A stretch of 64,000 nt of DNA from Mastigias papua (lineage: Eukaryota > Cnidaria > Scyphozoa > Rhizostomeae > Mastigiidae): NCBI GenBank assembly GCA_964019165.1, contig OZ025271.1:9123775-9187774 (forward strand), read 5' to 3'. The notes beneath the pieces are model-generated. The model worked only from the letters and a program-made list of their open reading frames with translations. It did no database searches and was not told the DNA's origin. The position numbers and the translations under genes were made by a program. Each line of letters begins with the position of its first letter. Positions within the stretch are counted from its first letter, which is position 1. Positions 56,259 through 64,000 of the stretch are shown in pieces.

Positions 56259-56536
56259 TTGTCCTGGGTATGACATAAAACTGCATCCGGTTGTGGAGTT
56301 CCGACGTGGGATAATGAGGTTACCCTTAGCCACAACTACCTCCAGGTCACCCTTGAGCAAGGTGTAGTACCTGTTAGCTCTCCCCGAGACCTTGAAATAC
56401 CGGGTTGGTGTCCGGCTGGGGTTAGTCTGTTTCATGGGTGGGAGGGGCTCATTAGCCTTGGTTGGCAATCCTCCTAGAGATGGTGTCTCAATAAAAATAC
56501 TGGTGGTGGTGACACCTTATCAACACTACCCTCAAT
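56259..56536 (+). promoter_or_regulatory. D10 structured 5' leader
   Basis: GTTGTGG (56290-56296) pairs perfectly with CCACAAC (56330-56336). TGGGAGGG (56439-56446) pairs with TCCTCCTA (56469-56476) with two G-U pairs. GAGA(TGGTG)TCTC follows at 56477-56489. Confidence 0.7.
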
Positions 56537-59500
56537 TTGAGTGTTATGGAAAATATTACTAATAGAAACAACGACGTGAATGGTGCTGGAAGTATTAGTG
56601 CTGAAAGTGCCACGTCCGGCAGGTGTCCCATGGGTGAGCAGCGTGGGCCCGGTCGCCATCCAGCTACTGCTAGAACAGGTTGGAGTAAAGAAATGAACAT
56701 AGCTGTTATGGAGTGCTATTACTTAAGCAATCCTGTTGATGACAATGGTAAACCTGTTAGGGGTTACAGACAAAGGATGCATAGTTTCTGGAAAGAACGA
56801 CAAAGCTTTAATATTACTGAACAGAGATTGTGTGGCCAGGCTCGACTGATACGTAAAAATAATTGGTTGACAGCACTACAGCTCGCTGAAATTAAGGATA
56901 GAGTATGGAATGTAAATGTTGTTGAAGGGACTGCAATTATGCAGGTGATGTAGGAGAGGACGTAGTGGAAGTGAATAACACTGTGAAGGACGATGCCTGC
57001 GTGATTTCTGCAAATATAGAAGAGCTGAATAATGAGGATAGAGAGATTATTAAGGAACTAAATAGCATTATTGAAAATGATCTTCACATTGAGTTACAAG
57101 GTTTTAAGAAGATTGACAGAACATTACTCAGGGAGCATGTAAAGAGTATTAATGGAGTTTTGAAAAATGTTGCTACGGAAAGTGTAACTGGAACAAATAA
57201 TTTACTAAAGGCTTGTGCTATCTTGATTGGAGGAACAGTAGGTCTCAAACCTGTGCGTAGAAGAGCTAATGGCAAGAAAGAGCCATGGCGGAAAAGAAGA
57301 ATAAATGAATCAATCAAGGAGCTACGAAAACATGTGAATATATTAGAAAGAAAGAGAAAGGGCGCTCTTAAGAGAACAGAAAAGTACAAGTTACTTGAGG
57401 ATAAATATAAGGTCAAGAAAAAAGGATTGGGTGTGGTATTGGAGGAGCTCAAACAGAGATTACAAGCTAAGTCTATGAAAATCAAAAGATATGATCAGAG
57501 AATTGAGTAATACAGAATTAACAGATTATTCCAGCAAGATCAAAAACAGGTCTACCAACAGTTGAACGGAAAGGTAAATTATGGTGAAAAACCTGATGCT
57601 GATGAAAGTAGACGATTTTGGAGTAGCATATGGGGTAGGAAAGTACATCACAAGAGGGAAGCTGCATGGCTGAGAGATTTGAGAGCGAATAAAAATGTTG
57701 AGAAACAATGATATTAAAATCACGATTGATATGGTGACTTAACAATTAAAAAAGATTCCGAACTGGAAATGTCCAGGACCTGATGGGGCTCAAGGGTATT
57801 GGTTGAAGAATTTCACGGAGTTGCATAAAAGAATGGCTGATCAATTCAATGGCTTACTTAACAATGGAGTTGAGATTCCAAAATGGATGACAACTGGAAA
57901 GACAGTTCTATGCCTAAAAGACCCAAGCAAAGGGAGTGCGGTCAACAATTACCGACCAATAACTTGCTTGCCTTTGATGTGGAAGCTGATGACAGGCATT
58001 CTATCAAATGTTTTATATGACTTTCTGGAAGGTACTGGTAAGTTGCCAAATGAACAGAAAGGATGCAGGAGGAAAAGTAGAGGGACAAAGGACCAACTTC
58101 TAATAGATAGAACAGTGTTGAATGACTGTAGAAAGAGACATACCAACCTGGGAATGGCGTGGATAGACTATAAGAAAGCCTATGATATGGTCCCCCATTC
58201 CTGGATTCAAGAAAGTTTAGAACTACTAGGTGTGGCGAATAATGTAGTTGAGTTTATTGCAAGGTTAATGAAAACCTGGAATGTGAAACTGATGTCCTGT
58301 GGGGAATTCTTGGCAAAGGTTAATATCAGGAGTGGAATTTTCCAGGGTGACAGCCTGTCTCCTCTTTTATTTGTGATCTGTATGTTCCCCCTTACAGAAA
58401 TACTGAGGTAAGTCCAGTCAGGGTATACTCTGAAATGTGGCGAAAGGCTAAACCATCTTTTGTTCATGGACGACCTTAAGATTTATGGGAAGAATGAGCG
58501 TGAAATAAATGCATTGACCTCTACTGTAGAAATTTTTTCAACTGATATAGGAATGGAGTTTGGTATCAAGAAGTGTGGCACACTAATTTTGAAGCGAGGA
58601 AAGGTGGTAAGATCTGATGGGATAGAGTTGCCTAGTGGGGAAAAAATTAAGGAGATTGAAGAAACTGGATATAAATACCTAGGAATCACAGAGTATGATA
58701 AAATTGAGGAAAGTACAATGAAAGAAAATTTCAGAACAGAGTACATTCGGAGAACTAAAGTTATCATGAAAAGTAGGCTTCATGGAAGTAATAAGATAAA
58801 AGCACTGAATACATGGGCAGTATCTTTATTGAGGTATGGTGCAGGTATCATCAAATGGACTGTAGGTGAGCTTGATGCGATGGACCGGAAGACCCGGAAA
58901 ATTATGACCATAAATAAGGAGTTTCACCCCAAAAGTGATGTTGATCGATTATACATTTTGCGAAGCAAAGGTGGTAGGGGGCTGATAGGTTGTAAGAATT
59001 GTGTTATTACAGAAGAGAATAGTCTTGGTTGGTACGTGGTGAATCATATCGAGCCACTCATTGTTACAGTTAAGGAAAGTAACACTTTACCAGGTTGCAG
59101 AAATGCAATAAAACCAACAGAATTTAAAAAGTTGAAACAGCAAGAACGTATTAACACCTGGAAGGACAAGACAATGCACGGACAATACCTTAGAGAAATG
59201 AACAACAAAGATAAAAATAATACCTGGAGGTGGTTACAGAAAAGTGATCTGAAAGGCTGCACTGAAGCATTGATTTGTAGTGCACAGGAACAAGCGCTTC
59301 ATATAAATTACACAAAGTGTAGGATAGATAAAACTATTGACTCGCCATTGTGCAGAATGTGTGGTACCAAAAATGAGACAGTTTATCATATTGTGAGCGA
59401 ATGTAGTAAGTTAGCCCAGAGAGAATACAAACGAAGGCATGATAACGTTGCAAGGTATATACACTGGCGCCTATGTGGAAAATTCGACCATGACAGAGCC

Positions 59501-59920
59501 AAGAATTGGTACGAACACAATCCGGAGGGAGTAAGCGAGAGTGCTAATTGTAAGATATTGTGGGATGTTGTGATCCAGTGTGACAAGGAGATTGAGGCTC
59601 GCCGACCAGACATTGTTGTATTGGACAAGATAAGTAAGGAGGTTAAAGTTATTGATATTGCCATACCCGGTGATCTCAGAGTATGTGAGAAAGAGCTGGA
59701 AAAGGTCAATAAATACAAATTGTTAAAGGATGAGATTGCACGATTATGGAATGTTCAGAAAGTGACTGTAATCCCTATTGTCGTTGGAGCACTCTGGGCT
59801 ATAACAACTCGATTTGAGACATTTGTCATGGAAGCAGGAATAGAAATTCGTGTCGAACATGTGCAGAAAACAGCTTTGTTAGGGACAGCTAGGATTTTAC
59901 GATTGATACTTGGTTCCTAA
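56537..59920 (+). pseudogene. D10 ORF with one early frameshift, further shifts and two stops
   Basis: MSVMENITNRNNDVNGAG and TSGRCPMGEQRGPGRHPATAR are subfamily A signatures, followed by GWSKEMNIAVMECYY. A frameshift lies near 56940. The linker frame (56965-57510) ends at TAA 57508-57510, where relatives have Gln (CAA to TAA). More frame damage occurs at 57700-57745. From 57803 on, one frame contains [28 protein letters not shown] and [13 protein letters not shown], then TAA at 58409-58411, then FMDDLKIYG, CRMCGTKNETVYHIVSEC, RRHDN, RPDIVVLD and IDIAIPGDL, ending RILRLILGS. Catalytic residues remain, but the N-terminal half is broken. Confidence 0.8.
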
Positions 59921-60032
59921 GTACCCTGGTTCAAGGCCTGTGAGTTCTTTGGCAACTGGTTGGTGCCCGCATTCACAGTGAGATTTCCAAAGCACTTAAA
60001 GACCCAATGCTTTGAGCTGAGAACTATTAAAC

Positions 60033-60060
60033 ATAATAATAATAACAATAATAATAATAA
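60033..60060. repeat. TAA-rich run between D10 and D11
   Basis: Mostly pure TAA with one AACAAT interruption. Confidence 0.9.
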
Positions 60061-60428
60061 GGTTCTAAAGACTGTTATAGCCGGGGTGGCTAAGGAAGAT
60101 GAGCACCTTATGCCTAAAAAATGCCCCAAATGGCATGCGCAATATATAGCCTCTGACAGTCCAGTCCAGCTCCTAGCCTTCACGTGGCAGAACCGTTTTG
60201 AACAGATAGGAGTAGGGCAAAAGGCGAGTATATGGCGCCTTCCAAAAAACCATTGCTCCGGGTAGACTGAGCTCATAAGCCATGGTAGGCACTCAGTCTA
60301 GGAGAAGGAAAACTCTAATTACAAACCAGAGTGGATGGGACTCTTTAGTCTTGGCTGACAGCCCATCTAGGTGATGGTGTCACAAATAAAAACACCCAAG
60401 AAGGAAAACCTGTATAACCAACCTACCA
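60061..60428 (+). promoter_or_regulatory. D11 structured 5' leader
   Basis: The first 200 nt have no match elsewhere in the window. Then TAGACTGAG (60263-60271) pairs with CTCAGTCTA (60292-60300), TGGATGGG (60332-60339) pairs with CCCATCTA (60362-60369) enclosing GTC/GAC, and GTGA(TGGTG)TCAC lies at 60371-60383. Each helix differs in sequence from its counterpart in other copies while pairing is kept. Confidence 0.65.
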
Positions 60429-63400
60429 TTGAATATGGAAAATCATCACAGAAAATCATCCCGCATCGCTCGTCGCGCGGTCAAACAAGGAGCGCGTCCT
60501 TCAATGGTGAACCAGGTTGAGGTCGAAAAATGTACTACTGGAACAAATTCCTCCAACCCCCAGGCTCTAGAGAGTTTCCAAGATGAGAATACAACTCAAA
60601 TAGGTCCTCTAGATAGCAGAAGTACAAACCAGATATTAAAGAAACCAAGACAGAAATGGACAAGGGAGGAATACAAACAAGTTATGATAGCTTATTACCA
60701 GGCACTTGAACAGCCTTCTAACAAGAATACCACCAATCGTGCATATGAGATTTGGAGGAAGGATAATGTTGATAATAGAGGCAATATTGATGCAAACACA
60801 CTAGCAAATGTAAGAAGAGATATAGTCAAGAATAAACGATTAACAGATATGGAACTAGAAAGAATAAGAGTAGATGTTAGAAAAGAACAGCAACCGCCAA
60901 TTGCAACAGTCGTCGATAATAGTACAAATTCAGTTAATGTGGCAAGAGAGGACGATAGTGTGCCATGCATCATTGAGGAAAATGTCGAAAACTTGCCCCA
61001 TTCAGGACAAAATGAAGTGCAGAAATTAGTATTAGACATGATTAACCAAATATTAGAGAAGTGGGAGGAAGTGAACTTCATGGAAATAGGAGACAGAGCT
61101 AAGCTACCGAATATAAATAAAGATCGTAAAGCTAAAGAATTACTCAAGATAGCAAATGAAGCTCTTTCAACAATAAAACAAGCATATCAGTTAGGTATTA
61201 CAGAAATCAATGAATTAATATACGCTACGGCTACTGTTGTAACAGAAATGAAAGGAGTCAAAGTAAAAAAACAGAGAAAACCAAACAGAAGACAACCTGC
61301 ATGGAAAGAAAGAATTGAAAAGGAAATTAATAGCATGCGAGGTGATCTGTCGATGCTCACAGAGTTAACACGAGATAGTAGAATAAGTGAGAGAAAAAAG
61401 AGAAAAATAATGAGAAGATACAAAATAAAAGAGGAGCTAGACATTAATACCGAAAAAGAAAAGTTGAAGCAAAAGATTCAGGCAAAGGCACAAAGATTAA
61501 AGCGATTTGATAAAAGAAGCAGGCAGTTTAGGCAAAACAAATTGTTTAAAACTAATCCAAAATTATTCTATAGAGAACTGGGAAATAAAAAATTGACAAT
61601 AAATGATCCACCATCTGCTGATGAGGTTGAAAAATTTTGGAAATCAATTTTAGAAGATGATAAACATCATAATGAAGAAGCTGGATGGATTAAAGAACAA
61701 GAAGACAAGTATAGGTACTCAGCTGAACAAGAATGGACAGATATAACTAATGACGAAATTACGTTGGCAATTAGAAAGACAAGTAACTGGAAATCCCCTG
61801 GTATAGACAATGTGCCAAACTTCTGGTTGAAGAATTGTGAAGCCCTACATAAAGATATAGCAAGGTGCTATAATAAGATTGTAAGGGAACCAGAAGAGAC
61901 ACCAACATGGCTAACGAAAGGAGTAACATATTTGTTACCTAAAACTCAGGAAACAAAAGTTCCAAAAAACTATAGACCGATTACGTGTTTACCAACCCTC
62001 TACAAAATACTAACATCAATCATAGCAGAAAGAACTTACAACCATTTAGAAGAAAGTAATTTATTGCCAGCTGAACAAAAAGGATGTAGAAAAGGCTCAT
62101 ATGGCTGTAAAGACCAACTTCTCATAAATAAATCGATTCTTGAAGATTGTGAGAGTAAAAGAAAGAATTTAAGTACCTCTTGGATAGATTATAGGAAAGC
62201 ATTTGACAGTGTACCTCATAGCTGGATCATTAAGACAATGCAAATTTATAGACTGTGCCCAACTCTAATAAATTATATTACATACAGCATGAGCACATGG
62301 CAAACAACAATGACACTTACCTACTCCTCTGGTTCTATCGTAACAAGCCCTATTAGAATTAAAAGGGGGATATTTCAGGGCGACTCATTGTCTCCACTTC
62401 TATTCTGCATGTCTCTTGCACCCCTTAGCAATCTACTAAACGCTACAGAATTTGGATATGACATGAATAAAGAACGAGTGAATCACCTGCTTTACATGGA
62501 TGATTTGAAACTGTACTCGAAAAATGACAAACAACTAGAAGGACTGCTTAACACTGTCAAGATATTTAGCGACGACATTGAAATGCAGTTCGGATTAGAC
62601 AAGTGTGCTAAAGCATCTTTTAAGAAAGGGAAATTGACAAAGACTACCAATGTAAAACTTGATGACACATGTGTTATTCAGGAGCTTGCTCAAGAAGGTA
62701 CTTATAAGTACTTAGGTATAGACGAAGGTAATGGTATTAAACATGCTGCAACGAAAGAAAAGATTAGGGAAGAATATTATCGCCGAATTAAGATGATTCT
62801 TAAAAGTGAACTGAATTCATGTAATAAAATCACCGCTATTAACGCCTTAGCAATCCCAGTGGTATCATATAGCCTTAATGTGATTAATTGGCAGATGAAA
62901 GAAATCAGGAAAATGGATGCAAAGACAAGAAAACTAATGATGATGTATAGGATGAACCACCCTAAAGCAGATGTTGATAGGATATACCTCCCCAGGAAAG
63001 AAGGTGGAAGAGGGCTGATGCAATTAGAGTACACATGCAAGATTAGCGTAATTGGTTTAGACATGTACTTGGAAAAAACGAAAGACAGACTATTGAGACA
63101 GGTATACAAACATGACACAAATAAGAAATTATATTCGATTCATAAAGATGCAAGTAAGTTCAGACAAGATATACAGCTACAAGTCAATGTTAATGAGAAT
63201 CAGGAGACAACGCCAATCGCAAAGAGAGTTAAATCATTAAAGAAGGATGTAAAGTTACCAATTTTGACCAATCTTAAGGAAAGGTGGAAGGAAAGCCCCT
63301 ACACGGACAGTACCCGGAGAAAGTTGATAAGGCAGATGTTGACAAAGAACTGACCCACAGATTGTTGCAGAGCTCAGGATTGAAATCAGAGACTGAAGGT

Positions 63401-64000
63401 TTGATAATAGCTGCACAGGATCAAAGTTTAGCAACAAGGTACTATCAACATAGAATTATCAAGAATGGAATTGATCCAGAATGCCGACTATGCCATGAAT
63501 TCGACGAGAGTGTTGAACACATTGTATCTGGTTGTCCTGTTTTAGCCAAGAAGGAATATTTAGAACGACATGATAAAGCACTTATTTATGTTCACTGGAA
63601 TATATGTAAATATTATCAAATAGACGTCCCTAATAAATGGTATGATCATAAGCCAGAAAAAGTTGTTGAAGGGAAAGATGCAACAATACTATGGGATATG
63701 CCTATTATCACAGACAAGGAAATCAAAGCAAACAGGCCAGACATTGTAATTAAAGAGAAACCTACAAATATGTGCATGTTAATTGATATGGCTGTACCAT
63801 CAGATCGAAATATTGCGGCAAAAGAAGTTGAAAAGATTTCAAAATACAAAGATCTTGAAATAGAAGTTAGTAGGATGTGGAAAACAAAAACAACTGTCAC
63901 CCCGCTGGTAATTGGAGCATTGGGAATAATATGAAAGGGAGTAAATCGATATATTGAGCGAATACCTGGTAACATCAAGGTCGAGGAACTGCAGAAAATT
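60429..64000 (+). pseudogene. D11 ORF: one 1-nt deletion and one late TGA, runs off the window
   Basis: The 974-codon first frame starts MNMENHHRKSSRIARRAVKQGARP and has [70 protein letters not shown] and YMDDLKLYS. Near 63290 one A is missing from an A-run, just before the conserved KPLHGQYP; the second frame (63284-63934) continues with CRLCHEFDESVEHIVSGC, ERHDKA, RPDIVI and IDMAVPSDR. TGA at 63932-63934 interrupts IGALGII-KG near the C-terminus, where relatives have Arg or Lys. The same frame continues to the last base with GNIKVEELQKI. Only these two lesions are visible, so the copy is young. Confidence 0.85.

Larger units (their letters stand above)
56259..60032 (+). mobile_element. R4/Dong-like element D10 (subfamily A)
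   Basis: Complete leader, lesion-bearing ORF, and a 3' UTR of 113 nt that can pair CAAAGCA with TGCTTTG. Bounded by TAA runs on both sides. Confidence 0.8.
60061..64000 (+). mobile_element. R4/Dong-like element D11 (subfamily B), cut by window end
   Basis: A full-length layout from leader to at least the RLE C-terminus. The 3' end lies beyond the window. Confidence 0.85.

Noticed and set aside
15991..60060. Regularly recurring TAA runs as a CRISPR-like array or single satellite
   Set aside because: The spacers are kilobases long and are retrotransposons; the runs are their target and tail sequences.
59960..60265. 101-codon plus-strand ORF and a 119-codon antisense ORF in the D11 leader
   Set aside because: It spans the TAA run and the leader, has no motif I recognise and no counterpart in other copies.
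9240..63934. Stop-codon recoding or a variant genetic code
   Set aside because: The interrupting codons include TAA, TAG and TGA at different places in different copies, and H2 and D2 have none, so ordinary mutation explains them.
1..64000. rDNA insertion sites expected for R2 and R4 relatives
   Set aside because: No 28S or other rRNA sequence was noticed around any element; all recognised junctions are TAA runs or other elements.
1..64000. tRNA genes, rRNA genes or host protein-coding genes
   Set aside because: None could be supported by reading; every substantial ORF was assigned to a mobile element or judged a shadow.

Overview
Kind of DNA. This is AT-rich animal DNA in which I found no intact host gene. 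Nearly everything that can be recognised is a mobile element, mostly non-LTR retrotransposons of the R2 superclade. These carry one long ORF with N-terminal DNA-binding motifs, a central reverse transcriptase (RT) and a C-terminal CCHC knuckle plus restriction-like endonuclease (RLE). The mix of R4/Dong-like, HERO-like, ISL2EU, HARBI1-like, Tc1 and Penelope-like relics suggests an aquatic invertebrate such as a cnidarian, but I cannot fix the taxon from sequence alone.

Layout. Positions 1-4469 hold decayed relics: a HARBI1-like transposase and a YRDD reverse transcriptase, both minus strand. Positions 4470-15990 are a head-to-tail minus-strand train of five HERO-like elements, called H1 to H5 here, reading from high to low coordinates. 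H2 and H4 are full length; H1, H3 and H5 are 5'-truncated. From 16042 to the window end is a plus-strand train of R4/Dong-like elements (D1 to D11), nearly all separated only by (TAA)n runs, with one more minus-strand HERO-like element (H6, 48122-51318) between D7 and D8. D2 has a fully open 1135-codon ORF and H2 a fully open one of about 1060 codons. D3, D8 and H4 are each one nonsense codon away from open.

D5 (about 28215-40430) has been split by later insertions: a 2.6 kb ISL2EU-type DNA transposon with long terminal inverted repeats, a SINE-like tail, a TACATA-type minisatellite that itself contains a 4.2 kb composite Tc1-like element, and a solo-LTR-like insertion.

How the parts fit. 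All D elements lie on the plus strand and all H elements on the minus strand, and all are joined to TAA runs that read TAA on the plus strand. This suggests two RLE lineages using the same microsatellite with opposite polarity, each insertion leaving a new TAA target. Both lineages carry RNA structures supported by compensatory changes between copies: a multi-hairpin 5' leader in the D elements, and a terminal 3'-UTR hairpin in the H elements of the kind used for template recognition in target-primed reverse transcription. The composite Tc1-like element (33751-37940) is bounded by two direct copies of a MITE-like repeat and also carries the remains of a P-loop NTPase gene. All clade names rest on motif recognition without a database search.
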